In this document: in pieces, positions 56,572 through 64,000 of the stretch
Position numbering within the stretch: position 1 is the first letter of the stretch
Layout of the letters: every line of letters starts with the position of its first letter
Assembly: GCA_016185015.1 (NCBI GenBank)
Contig: JACPOI010000020.1
Span: 1-64,000 of the forward strand
Source: Burkholderiales bacterium
GTDB taxonomy: Bacteria; Pseudomonadota; Gammaproteobacteria; Burkholderiales; Burkholderiaceae_C
Length of the DNA: 64,000 nt
Reading direction: 5' to 3'
Program-made: the position numbers and the translations under genes
The notes under the pieces: generated by a model
Seen by the model: only the letters and a program-made list of their open reading frames with translations
What the model was told of the DNA's origin: nothing
The model's database searches: none

Positions 56572-57149
56572 AGGAAATCTTCTTGAGTGCCAGTGTTCCC
56601 AAGGCGGGTCGAGGCAACTTCGAAGAAACGGCTGACCCCTTTCTCATCCAGTTCGCGGTCCGAGAGCTTGTGACAGTCTGCCTAGGCCGCCGAAGAATTG
56701 TTTGGGGCGGTCACCCTTCGATTACACCAATGGTTCAAGCAATCTGCGCCGACTTCGGTCAAGAGTTCGATGCTCCGGTTCTCCTATATCAGTCTGAGTA
56801 CTTTAAAGACCAGTTTCCAAAAGAGAATCGGTTTTTCAAGACGGTTGTCGTTCCCTCTGTGCCAGGTGATTTGAATGCAAGCCTTACCCAGCTACGCCGG
56901 GCTATGCTGTCCCGTCCGATTGCTAATGCGGTCTTTATCGGGGGAATGGAAGGGATTTATGAGGAGTATGACCTCTACAAGGAACTGCATCGAGCGGATG
57001 CGTTGCCCTTGCCGCTGGGTGCTACGGGAGGAGCCTCAAAGGATCTAGCAATGAAACATGAGGACCGTGATCTTGATAGGTTGGACTTCGCCCGGCTGTT
57101 CTACGAGCGTCTCAATATCGATCCGAATGAGCCGCGTGTGCTAGCGTGA
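56568..57149 (+). CDS. Stand-alone SLOG-domain protein
   Basis: 193 residues from the ATG at 56568. The start EIFLSASVPKAGRGNFEETA and the nucleotide-loop RRIVWGGHPSITPMVQAI fit a SLOG/LOG-like Rossmann domain. NAVFIGGMEGIYEEYDLYKE is a second hallmark, and PLPLGATGGASKDLA supplies the glycine-rich C-terminal loop. SLOG domains bind nucleotides or ADP-ribose derivatives; in Thoeris ThsA a SLOG domain senses the TIR-made signal. Here it is a separate protein coupled to a TIR gene. There is no SIR2 or other effector in the chain. Confidence 0.78.
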   Translation: MKEIFLSASVPKAGRGNFEETADPFLIQFAVRELVTVCLGRRRIVWGGHPSITPMVQAICADFGQEFDAPVLLYQSEYFKDQFPKENRFFKTVVVPSVPGDLNASLTQLRRAMLSRPIANAVFIGGMEGIYEEYDLYKELHRADALPLPLGATGGASKDLAMKHEDRDLDRLDFARLFYERLNIDPNEPRVLA

Positions 57150-57797
57150 GCGCCTCACAGAATCAAATCTTCGCGCACGTGCTGATCGCAGAGTGCCAGT
57201 GATGGAATCGGCGAGTAATGGCTTGGATAAAAAGTCTTGAGATCTGTCGGAGTCAATGAGGTTGATACTTTTCTGTCGCACAGCCTTAGTGACCAGAAGT
57301 TGATACTTGGCATTTAGCTGTCGCAGCAGCGGGCCGGGGTGAAAACCTCCCACGGTAAGCAAAATACTGAGGCGCGTAATGCTCGGGATGCCGCTAGTGC
57401 TTCACTGGATGCGAGCATCGATCGCCTAACCTTCTGGAGAAAGCGGGATGCTTCGGCCATGTCGTCATGCACTATGAAAACAACATTTCGGCCCTCATCA
57501 AATACCGACATCCTGTGGCGCATCAAATCGTTCACATCAACAAGGAGCCTCCGATCGACCGACTGACCGGCCGCGAAAGGACAGGCTATTTGATGGGTAG
57601 GGTTTGGGGTAGCAATCGGGGGCATTTAAGCATCCTGCTGGATCTGAGACGCGTAACTCTTATGGAGGGCTGCATCTCTATCTGTGCTTATATAAGTCGC
57701 TACTGGTTGATTGTTGCATTCTATAAACGGGTGCGATATCCTCAAGCAGGCCGCTCATCAAAAAGAAGCGGTCAACGCTCAATTTCAGGGGGGCGCC
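57150..57797. other. 648-base gap with possible gene remnant
   Basis: No firm gene. On the minus strand a 103-codon frame (57314-57625) contains protein-like stretches (DEGRNVVFIVHDDMAEASRF), and a second frame (57141-57362) continues in a similar style (KYQLLVTKAVRQKSINLIDS). Together they could be a frameshifted relic, but I recognise no family. The plus strand just before 57798 should carry the leader and promoter of the next cluster. Confidence 0.4.
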
Positions 57798-58163
57798 ATG
57801 GATCCAGTTCAGTTCCGCATCATCTGGGACGTACTCTTTGAGGCAATCGCCGCATTGATCGTCTTGTCATTTCTCGTCGAGAGAGCACTTGCACTCGTCG
57901 TCGAGCATCGATTTTTCGTCGCCAAGTTCAACAAGAAGGGCATCAAGGAGGTCCTGGCCTTGATCGTTTCTTACCTGGTCGTTCGTGGGATCGAATTCGA
58001 CGTCTTTGCCATCGTCTTCAAACAAGACGAGATCTCTCGATGGGGCATCTTCATGACGTCAGCCGTCGTGGCCGGTGGAAGCAAGGCATCCGTCAAGCTG
58101 TTTCATGATCTGCTCGGTGTCAAGAGCCAAGCCCAGAAAGCAGCCGACGAAGTCAAGCAGTAA
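57798..58163 (+). CDS. Small membrane protein of the exported-nuclease cluster
   Basis: 121 residues from the ATG at 57798, with AGGGGGG upstream; a start at 57711 lacks one. It has two clear membrane segments (VLFEAIAALIVLSFLVERAL and VLALIVSYLVVRGIEFDVFA), a weaker third one (WGIFMTSAVVAGGSKASVKL) and a charged tail. The size and layout recall holins or small channels, but no family is recognised. It leads a co-directional cluster with an exported HNH nuclease, a lipoprotein and a small acidic protein. Confidence 0.68.
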   Translation: MDPVQFRIIWDVLFEAIAALIVLSFLVERALALVVEHRFFVAKFNKKGIKEVLALIVSYLVVRGIEFDVFAIVFKQDEISRWGIFMTSAVVAGGSKASVKLFHDLLGVKSQAQKAADEVKQ

Positions 58164-58190
58164 CAGACCGTTATAAATCTGGGTAAAGAC

Positions 58191-58976
58191 ATGACAGCTC
58201 GAAGAGTACTCGTCTGTCTACTGCTGGGACTGGCTTGTTCGGTACATGCTCAGATCCTGGAGGTCAAAAAGGATGCGGTGATCTATGAAGAGCCAGATCG
58301 GAGATCTCGTCCTCTTCATGACGTCGAGTTGACAGATGACCTCGGCATCTACATCGTTCGGCTGTTAGAAACCAAAACGACCAAAGGTTATTACAAGGTC
58401 AAGCTCAGAGGTCGTGAGAAGTCAGGCTGGATCTACAAGTCTTACGTACGTCGGATCGAATCCGACCAGCATCCTAAGAAAGTGGCATACAAAAGAACGT
58501 TGTACCGACACTGGATCGATGAGGACAAGAACAAGATCAATACGCGCGACGAGGTGCTCATACGTGATGCAAGGTCCGGGACCGTCAAAATGGACGAGAA
58601 CGGCAGAAAAGTAATATCGGGGCAGTGGCTAGACCCTTACACGGGTCAGATCTTCTCAGATCCAAGAGAGCTAGACATCGACCATTTTGTTCCTTTGAAA
58701 AATGCGCACGAATCTGGTGGATGGACTTGGTCTGCAAAGAGAAAGCAGCTCTACGCCAACTATCTAGACGACTCATTACATCTGCTTCCGGTCAAGAAAT
58801 CAGAAAACGCATCCAAGAGTGATCGAGGGCCAGATGAATATCTTCCGCCGAGGAAAGCATACCAATGCGACTATGTCGCGACATGGATTCGGATCAAGCA
58901 GGACTGGGAGTTGGAGATGACCGAGTCAGAAACCCAGGCTGTCAAAGACATACGGAAATCTTGTGCTGGCTCATGA
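58191..58976 (+). CDS. Exported HNH-type nuclease with SH3-like domain
   Basis: 261 residues. A signal peptide (MTARRVLVCLLLGLACSVHA) is followed by an SH3-like domain of about 65 residues (VIYEEPDRRSRPLHDVEL, GYYKVKLRGREKSGWIYKSY). Then comes an HNH/DUF1524-like nuclease: LDIDHFVPLKNAHESGGW, WSAKRKQLYANYL, HLLPVKKSENASKSDRGP and DEYLPPR. The DH pair, the downstream Asn and the Lys-Ser loop are conserved parts of the family. It should act in the periplasm or outside the cell. It starts 28 bases after the small membrane gene. Confidence 0.8.
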   Translation: MTARRVLVCLLLGLACSVHAQILEVKKDAVIYEEPDRRSRPLHDVELTDDLGIYIVRLLETKTTKGYYKVKLRGREKSGWIYKSYVRRIESDQHPKKVAYKRTLYRHWIDEDKNKINTRDEVLIRDARSGTVKMDENGRKVISGQWLDPYTGQIFSDPRELDIDHFVPLKNAHESGGWTWSAKRKQLYANYLDDSLHLLPVKKSENASKSDRGPDEYLPPRKAYQCDYVATWIRIKQDWELEMTESETQAVKDIRKSCAGS

Positions 58977-59035
58977 ACTGGCTCGGCAGCTACAAAAAGA
59001 TCCCATACCCAATAAACGTCACTTCTACTGCAAAT

Positions 59036-59773
59036 ATGCTGTTCAAACGCTTATCACACGTTGCAATGGTTCTCCTTCTCTGCGGACTATCCGCTGGCTG
59101 CACGCAGGTCCCCAAAGAATCAGTCGAATTGTCGACCACGGTTGGACGAGACCTTACGGCGGCCCATAAGTCACATCGAGAATTAGCCAAGACGCTGTTC
59201 GCAAGGATGAAGGCAGATATTCATCGGTTTGTCGATAACGTCTATGCCCCCTACCAGATCCGAGCGGCTGTAGCAGGTGATCTTGAAGCGTCAAAGAGTA
59301 GCAACCCCGAGGAAAGACGTTCATCCTTGTTCTTGGCTATCAACAACGCATATGCACCAGGGGCATCAGATAGCGCATTGAAGAACGTCGTTACAGGAAT
59401 GGGGATACTCGTTGAAGTAATCCGCGCTGATGTGGAAAGCAAGAGAAGTGAACTGCTTGAGCCGATCAACAAGCAGGAAGCGGATTTGCTGGCAGCTATC
59501 GACAGAAACTACGCGCAGCTGATCTACGCTAACTCGATCGTCACCGGCTATCTCAGTAGCGTGGCCAAGGTGCACGACGCTCAAACAAAAATTCTGGAAT
59601 CTATTGGGTTCGATGATGGTTTGACAAACGATATTGCCAATCGACTCGCAGAGACTTCACAGCGCGTTGGCGAGCTGGTCCAAAAGGCTGAGAAAGCAGA
59701 CGCTTCAGCTAGTTCAATTGCGGACACCGTTCAGAAGCTTAAGTCTTCTGTCTCGAGTTCATTAAAGAAGTAA
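59036..59773 (+). CDS. Lipoprotein with long helical body
   Basis: 245 residues from the ATG at 59036. The lipoprotein signal MLFKRLSHVAMVLLLCGLSA ends in the lipobox LSAGC. The rest is almost all helix with coiled-coil character (DVESKRSELLEPINKQEADL, QRVGELVQKAEKADASASSI). An earlier ATG at 58973 would overlap the nuclease stop and bury the signal. Lipid anchoring plus long helices suggest a scaffold or lid at the membrane, near the small membrane protein and the exported nuclease. No family is recognised. Confidence 0.7.
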   Translation: MLFKRLSHVAMVLLLCGLSAGCTQVPKESVELSTTVGRDLTAAHKSHRELAKTLFARMKADIHRFVDNVYAPYQIRAAVAGDLEASKSSNPEERRSSLFLAINNAYAPGASDSALKNVVTGMGILVEVIRADVESKRSELLEPINKQEADLLAAIDRNYAQLIYANSIVTGYLSSVAKVHDAQTKILESIGFDDGLTNDIANRLAETSQRVGELVQKAEKADASASSIADTVQKLKSSVSSSLKK

Positions 59774-59785
59774 AGGAGAGGGTAA

Positions 59786-60094
59786 ATGAACGACGAGTTT
59801 AATGTCGGGGCTTTTCGCCGCCGTTTGAACCGAGAACTTGAAGTAAGCGAAATAGCTTTCAATGGCGAATACGCTGAAGAACTCAAGCATCTCAGCGGTT
59901 TATCCAAAGACGAAATTGCCGCGATAACTCCTGATGATCTCGACCTCCAGAAATACGATGAACTCATCGTTCTCGTCAAAGAGGCGTCGCGTGTGAACTT
60001 AGAGCAGGCAAAGCTCGCTGAGGAGATAAAAAAACTCGGAGATGTAGCAGTCAACATCGCCAAGAAGGTGCCCTCCTTGGCTGGCTTGCTGTGA
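59786..60094 (+). CDS. Small acidic helical protein, 102 residues
   Basis: The sequence is highly charged (FRRRLNRELEVSEIAFNGEY, ITPDDLDLQKYDELIVLVKE) and lacks a signal peptide. It starts 12 bases after the lipoprotein stop, with AAAGGAGAGGG upstream, so it is firmly in the operon. A cytosolic immunity or chaperone-like role would fit a small acidic partner of a nuclease, but that is a guess. No family is recognised. Confidence 0.65.
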   Translation: MNDEFNVGAFRRRLNRELEVSEIAFNGEYAEELKHLSGLSKDEIAAITPDDLDLQKYDELIVLVKEASRVNLEQAKLAEEIKKLGDVAVNIAKKVPSLAGLL

Positions 60095-60227
60095 TTCAGG
60101 AAGGTTCGAATGCGCTTTCAGGCTTCCTGGTTGGCATTGAGCCTAAATCAGGCTGCCGTTGTTCTACAAGCTTGTCCAGCTGATCGCAGCCGCATTTAGT
60201 TTCTGTTACAGAGGTGGGGAGGCTTGC

Positions 60228-62012
60228 ATGGCCAAAGAGCGTTTGGTAGTGGGCCCGGTGCTTTCGTTCCGGGGTATTGGTCCTAAGGGTGAATGGCAGG
60301 TGACAGCCCTCGTGGGTGTTCCGGATGATGGTGTCCCACTGCCCACTTTGGAGGTGCAGGGACAGAAATGCCCCGCTCCTACTGAGCTCCTGACGCACAA
60401 GAAGGTGAAGTATCTTCGGTACAACCTGTCGTGTGTGCTGCAGGCCCAGGAGCGGAAAGTCAGCTATGGCTTGGTTGGCGGTCCTAGCTGGAGTTTCACG
60501 GTACCAGGTCAGGACTCGGCGCCACGCCTGGCGTACGTGTCCTGCAATGGGTTCTCTGATCCGAGCGGCATGCGTAAGCTGGTCCGACCGGCAAATGCCG
60601 TTTGGGAGGACCTTCTCGCTAACCACGACCGGACTACGCGTGATACTGGTGTGCGGCTTGATCGAGAACAGCTATGGCATGAGAAAGAGATACACGACAA
60701 GGGATTGCAGCGCTTTCATCTCCTGCTCATGGGAGGGGATCAAATCTACTTTGACTCCATATGGGAAGACATCCCGACACTTAGGGACTGGGTGTCTCTC
60801 TCGCGTAAAGAGCAGCTCGATTTCAAGGTCAGTGCGCGCCTAGAGCAGGATATCGAGAACTACTATTTCGGGCTCTATGGCCAACGATGGCTGCATCCAA
60901 ATCGTCACCCATGGAGCGATGGAAAGACTGTGAGCCGTGATGCTGCAGATGCGATGGCGCGCGTGCCAACCATCATGATGTGGGATGACCACGATATCTT
61001 TGATGGATGGGGTTCCTATAGCGAGCCGATGCAGAGTACTCCGCTTTTCCAGGCTCTCTTTAAATACGCGCGCAAGGCATTCTGGGTTTTCCAGATGCAG
61101 CATGCCATTGAGGACCTTCCTGATCTCAAGTACAGCTCGGCAGCCAATGTATCGCGTAAAGATCCGCTGTTTGACCCCATCGACTGGGCCGCGCACAAAA
61201 AGACCGACCCTCTGGCGCTACCTTTGCTTAGAGACCAACCAGGATTCTCTTCAGTTTTTCAGATAGGAGTGTTGGCCATTGTTGTGGGGGATCTGCGTAC
61301 GGAGCGTTCTCGCACGCAGGTACTTGGCAACGATACCTGGAATGCTCTAAAGAAATGGATGTTGGGATCCCCGAACAAGAATACGGATGCAGCCGAACAT
61401 CTTAGCGAAGAGTGTCAGCACCTCATCTTTATGTCGTCGGTCCCGGTCGCACACCCAAAGCTGACCTTGGCGGAGGGATTGTTAGATGCTTTTGGTCAAG
61501 ATCATGTGTTGGATAGTAACGCTGATGACCTGAAAGATCATTGGTCTCATGACGATCATGAAGGCGAGCGTAAGCGCTTGTTAGAGACGCTGGGGCAAGT
61601 CGCGAAGAGCAAGAAATTACGAGTCGCCTTTGTTTCTGGCGATGTCCATGTGGCGGCTTTGGGAAGTGTGTATCGGCGTGACATACCACCAACCGCCAAC
61701 TGGGCGCAGATACTGCAATTTACATCCTCGGCTGTAGTCCATCCATCACTTATGGGGGTGGCTGAGAGGCTTTTTTTGTTCATGCTAAATAACACAGCGG
61801 GTAAGCCTCAGAACATTGACGTTCAACATACGGTTGAGATGCTGCTGTTTCCTGGCTACAACAAGTACGTTATGCCAGCGCGGAACTGGCTTGCTTTAGA
61901 GCTTGACCCCGGCTTAGAGGTGAAGGAAAAAAGACTCTGGGCAACCTGGAGGTGTGAAACCGAAACGGGGTTTTCAAATCACATCCAGGCTGTGCAACCA
62001 TTTCAAGCGTAG
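60228..62012 (+). CDS. PhoD-like metallophosphatase family protein
   Basis: 594 residues from the ATG at 60228, with GGGGAGG 6 bases upstream; a start at 60159 is unsupported. After an N-terminal beta domain come metal-site motifs of the PhoD family: RLAYVSCNGF, LLMGGDQIYFD, IMMWDDHDIFDGWGS and VAFVSGDVHVAALG. PhoD enzymes are calcium/iron-dependent phosphomonoesterases or phosphodiesterases and are normally exported by Tat; no Tat or Sec signal is seen here, which suggests a cytosolic enzyme with another substrate. It lies in the presumed cargo region, 130 bases after the preceding cluster. Confidence 0.82.
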   Translation: MAKERLVVGPVLSFRGIGPKGEWQVTALVGVPDDGVPLPTLEVQGQKCPAPTELLTHKKVKYLRYNLSCVLQAQERKVSYGLVGGPSWSFTVPGQDSAPRLAYVSCNGFSDPSGMRKLVRPANAVWEDLLANHDRTTRDTGVRLDREQLWHEKEIHDKGLQRFHLLLMGGDQIYFDSIWEDIPTLRDWVSLSRKEQLDFKVSARLEQDIENYYFGLYGQRWLHPNRHPWSDGKTVSRDAADAMARVPTIMMWDDHDIFDGWGSYSEPMQSTPLFQALFKYARKAFWVFQMQHAIEDLPDLKYSSAANVSRKDPLFDPIDWAAHKKTDPLALPLLRDQPGFSSVFQIGVLAIVVGDLRTERSRTQVLGNDTWNALKKWMLGSPNKNTDAAEHLSEECQHLIFMSSVPVAHPKLTLAEGLLDAFGQDHVLDSNADDLKDHWSHDDHEGERKRLLETLGQVAKSKKLRVAFVSGDVHVAALGSVYRRDIPPTANWAQILQFTSSAVVHPSLMGVAERLFLFMLNNTAGKPQNIDVQHTVEMLLFPGYNKYVMPARNWLALELDPGLEVKEKRLWATWRCETETGFSNHIQAVQPFQA

Positions 62013-62026
62013 ACCACACTGATCCG

Positions 62027-62686
62027 CTAGATACCCTTGTCTTTTTTGTATCTGGATTGCCAAGTATCAAATGCGAGAACGATGGAAGATATGACTCGGT
62101 CGACATCACGCCAGAATTCCTCGGCATCTACCGCATCAGTATATTGAGCGCACTGGATCTGTAGCTGTACGTCAGGGACAACGCGTATCCAATAAAGCTT
62201 AACAAGCATCTTGCGCTTTCCGGTCGGAACTTCATAGGTGAAAAGCTTTCCGGCTAGGCCGGAAATGGCCACATCCTCGACCTTAGATCCAGGGTAATTC
62301 CTCTCAAACGTGACAAGTTGATTCTCAATCTGAGCCGAGATATTGTTTACATAATTTGGCTGAACGGGTCGAAGGCGAAAGTTCATGCCTACAGCCCCGC
62401 GGGTGTCTTCATATCGACTGACCAGGTTGAATTCGCCACCCGCAAGGCGAGCCGGGCTGTCTTCAGCGGTCCAAGAAACAGGAGCTAAAAGCGACATCCC
62501 ATAGTTTGGATATACCAGCTCTTTAAAATTTGGATTCTTGGAGTATCCAAAACTTATTCTCTTGCTGGTAAGTTCGCTCTTTGTCTCGTACGCCTCAGTC
62601 GTCTTAGAACCTTGAAGATAGCCAAAAACTGCAGTGAGACAGGCGGGGACAATCGCAATGAGAGCAAGCACGATCCGATGATTCAT
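62027..62686 (-). CDS. Membrane-anchored protein of unknown function
   Basis: 219 residues. An N-terminal hydrophobic segment (IVLALIAIVPACLTAVFGYL) can serve as anchor or signal. The exported part has a PsbP/Mog1-like look (YPNYGMSLLAPVSWTAEDSP, KLFTYEVPTGKRKMLVKLYW, RDVDRVISSIVLAFDTW), a beta-rich fold with a closing helix. I do not recognise a specific family. It converges on the phosphatase gene with 14 bases between stops. The 200 bases upstream, to 62894, contain no clear gene. Confidence 0.65.
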   Translation of the reverse strand: MNHRIVLALIAIVPACLTAVFGYLQGSKTTEAYETKSELTSKRISFGYSKNPNFKELVYPNYGMSLLAPVSWTAEDSPARLAGGEFNLVSRYEDTRGAVGMNFRLRPVQPNYVNNISAQIENQLVTFERNYPGSKVEDVAISGLAGKLFTYEVPTGKRKMLVKLYWIRVVPDVQLQIQCAQYTDAVDAEEFWRDVDRVISSIVLAFDTWQSRYKKDKGI

Positions 62687-62894
62687 CTTGTGGTTCCTCC
62701 TTGATATTTGAGAATACTTTACAGATGCGGGCGAGCTTGATCAAGCCAGAATTCTCTGAAGAGACCGCAAGGTTAGATTCGTGGCTTATTACGGATCAAG
62801 GTGGAGAGTTGAGAAAGGCCCGAACGGACTGCTAGGCTAAGGGTGGGAGTAAAAATGCAGCGCGCACGGCATGGGGCTTGCGGCTTGCTAATGC

Positions 62895-63323
62895 CTAGGA
62901 GTCAGCCAGTCGCGCCGCAGCGCCTCGTTTACCGAGCTTGCGCACTTCAGCGATGCCCTGCAGCTGGCTGGCCCGTGGCTTTGACTGCCCCTTTTCCCAG
63001 TGGTAGATCGTCTGCAGCGAAACGCCCAGCAGTTTTCCCATTTCGGCAGCCGACAAGCCCAACTTTTTGCGCAGGCTGGCAAAGCCGTCAGCTCGAAAGC
63101 GCAGCTGAATCGTTTCTTCCACCATGTCCTTAGTGGCGGCGGCAGGCTTGTTCTTTTTTAGTTTGGCAATCAAGCGGTCCTGTTCGGCCAGACGCCGCTT
63201 GAGGGCGGCGATGTCGCTACGGTACTGGGACGAGGCTTTCTTCAGGGCCTCGGTTTCGGCACGGATCTCTTTACGGGCAATGCGGGAGATCTCTGCTTTC
63301 AGAAGGCTAGCGATATTGGCCAT
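62895..63323 (-). CDS. XRE-type regulator with N-terminal coiled coil
   Basis: 142 residues. The first 60 are helical and charged (ALKKASSQYRSDIAALKRRL, AEQDRLIAKLKKN). A helix-turn-helix fills about 80-120 (SLRKKLGLSAAEMGKLLGVS, LQTIYHWEKGQSKPR). A short basic tail ends it. Placing the HTH at the C-terminus after a coiled coil is a less common order. It could act on the divergent or neighbouring cargo promoters. GC content is closer to the core genome than that of the TIR and HNH genes. Confidence 0.78.
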   Translation of the reverse strand: MANIASLLKAEISRIARKEIRAETEALKKASSQYRSDIAALKRRLAEQDRLIAKLKKNKPAAATKDMVEETIQLRFRADGFASLRKKLGLSAAEMGKLLGVSLQTIYHWEKGQSKPRASQLQGIAEVRKLGKRGAAARLADS

Positions 63324-63380
63324 TTTGTTCTTTGTTGTTGGTAACGATCACATCATCTTACAAGCCCGTCGAGTTCTCGG

Positions 63381-63530
63381 TTATTGACCCCAGCGGGGTT
63401 GCAGCTCGACCTCCATCAGACGCCTGGCCAGGTCCTTGAACTCGGAATGGATATCGCCCACGAACCAGTTCCGGCGCAATGTCTCGCCGTAGCGCTGGTC
63501 GAACTCGGTGATCATATATTCGGTCGTCAT
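63381..63530 (-). CDS. Small protein, 49 residues
   Basis: Starts at the ATG at 63530, 7 bases after the stop of the KEKFG-motif gene, and ends in TGA or TAA near 63381. The sequence (MTTEYMITEFDQRYGETLRR, NWFVGDIHSEFKDLARRL) is charged and helical. A longer frame from 63644 overlaps the upstream gene and is rejected. Its spacing suggests it is the second gene of a pair, but there is no family match. Confidence 0.5.
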   Translation of the reverse strand: MTTEYMITEFDQRYGETLRRNWFVGDIHSEFKDLARRLMEVELQPRWGQ

Positions 63531-63537
63531 CTCACGG

Positions 63538-63987
63538 CTACCCGTCCTTAGTGTCACGGAGCTTGTCCCAGAAGGGCGGCAAGCCTTCAGGCCGGCGACG
63601 CTGTGCCTTGTGCTCGGGACAAAGCACCAAGGCGTAACCGCCATCTACGTCCTGGACTCCTTGCTTTCCACACACCAGGCAGACGCGCCTGGTTGCCTGC
63701 TCAGCCAGCAAGGCCAGCCGACGAATCTCGGAATTGATCTCCTCAAAACCGTGGTCCCGGTTGTCAAGGGCCTCTTGCCCACCGGGCTCAAGCTGGGTCA
63801 GGACACCCTCTGGCGTCTGGATGTCCATGCGCAGGTCCGGCTCACGGCCCTCGAACTCGAAGTAAAAGCGTGCCGAGCCGAACTTCTCTTTGACCTGGGT
63901 CCAGTGGAAGCCACGCTTGTTCGGTCCCAGTACCTGGTCTACGTCTGAGCACAGCTGGGCAAAGACCACCACCCAGCCCTTGGCCAT
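63538..63987 (-). CDS. KEKFG-motif protein with zinc-like CXXC
   Basis: 149 residues from the ATG at 63987, though the frame stays open to the window edge, so the true start may lie further upstream. It carries QVKEKFGSARFYFEFEG, a stretch I know from uncharacterised proteins of phages, plasmids and islands, then a long helix (EEINSEIRRLALLAEQATRR) and a zinc-like pair CLVCGKQG with a later CPEH. In such proteins these residues probably bind one metal ion. Function is unknown. Confidence 0.65.
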   Translation of the reverse strand: MAKGWVVVFAQLCSDVDQVLGPNKRGFHWTQVKEKFGSARFYFEFEGREPDLRMDIQTPEGVLTQLEPGGQEALDNRDHGFEEINSEIRRLALLAEQATRRVCLVCGKQGVQDVDGGYALVLCPEHKAQRRRPEGLPPFWDKLRDTKDG

Positions 63988-64000
63988 GGCGATGCCCAGT

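Noticed and set aside
57314-57625. 103-codon minus-strand gene between the SLOG and membrane-protein genes
   Set aside because: Protein-like in parts, but it stops early, seems to continue in another frame and has no recognisable family; kept only as a possible remnant.
62735-62746. 12-bp palindrome GCTTGATCAAGC as an operator
   Set aside because: It is short, lies 50 bases from the nearest start codon, and such palindromes are expected by chance.

Overview
The window reads as a chromosome segment of a high-GC betaproteobacterium, most likely Burkholderiales (Comamonadaceae-like). The grounds are the split metH with an S-adenosylhomocysteine (SAH) riboswitch, the general look of the housekeeping proteins and their GC-rich codon use. 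I could not run a search, so the genus is not claimed.

Layout. (1) 1-13.65 kb is core genome: a tandem-AAA ATPase, RecQ, a rhodanese, methionine synthase encoded as two separate genes with an RlmN-like radical SAM gene between them, a glycine-zipper protein and two MFS transporters. (2) At about 13.88 kb the 3' end of comM abuts a 5'-truncated IPT/TIG-repeat surface protein. Both genes have lost their 5' ends at the same point, so this is a rearrangement or deletion junction. (3) 13.9-36.8 kb is one co-directional secretion and surface module: IPT-repeat protein, glycine-rich exported protein, a 2629-residue Ig-like/RHS polymorphic toxin with a Sec signal and an overlapping candidate immunity gene, then an RHS relic and a RAYT relic, then a type II secretion/type IV pilus-like operon (pseudopilins, F, E, L/N/O/C-like proteins, a secretin with TPR and cohesin-like parts). 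(4) 36.8-37.2 kb holds a frameshifted IS21 istA relic. (5) 37.3-49.7 kb is a mosaic of defence and stress genes: two TcmP proteins with a Gp37/Gp68 (DUF5131) protein under a LexA-like self-cleaving repressor, a 1319-residue nuclease-NTPase-repeat protein resembling antiviral STAND (Avs) proteins, an orphan XRE regulator, and a hipBA toxin-antitoxin pair. (6) From about 50.0 kb starts a Tn7-like transposon core (tnsA, tnsB, tnsC, tniQ). Genes to its right, in the position Tn7 uses for cargo, are: a ThsB-like TIR protein, a second TIR protein coupled by start/stop overlap to a stand-alone SLOG protein, a four-gene cluster with an exported HNH nuclease and a lipoprotein, a PhoD-like phosphatase, an anchored protein, an XRE regulator and a KEKFG-motif protein. 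The far transposon end was not found and probably lies beyond the window.

Best candidate for an undescribed system: the TIR / TIR-SLOG cassette at 54.8-57.1 kb. It has the parts of Thoeris (a TIR that makes a cyclic-ADPR-type signal, and a SLOG sensor), but the SLOG is a separate protein paired with a TIR instead of being fused to SIR2. Next come the Avs-like protein at 42.0 kb, the SOS-type TcmP/DUF5131 module at 37.3-41.7 kb, and the exported-nuclease cluster at 57.8-60.1 kb. The clearest regulatory element is the SAH riboswitch before the second metH gene. A perfect 9-bp stem covers the Shine-Dalgarno sequence and shares its left arm with the aptamer, which gives a simple model for an ON switch.
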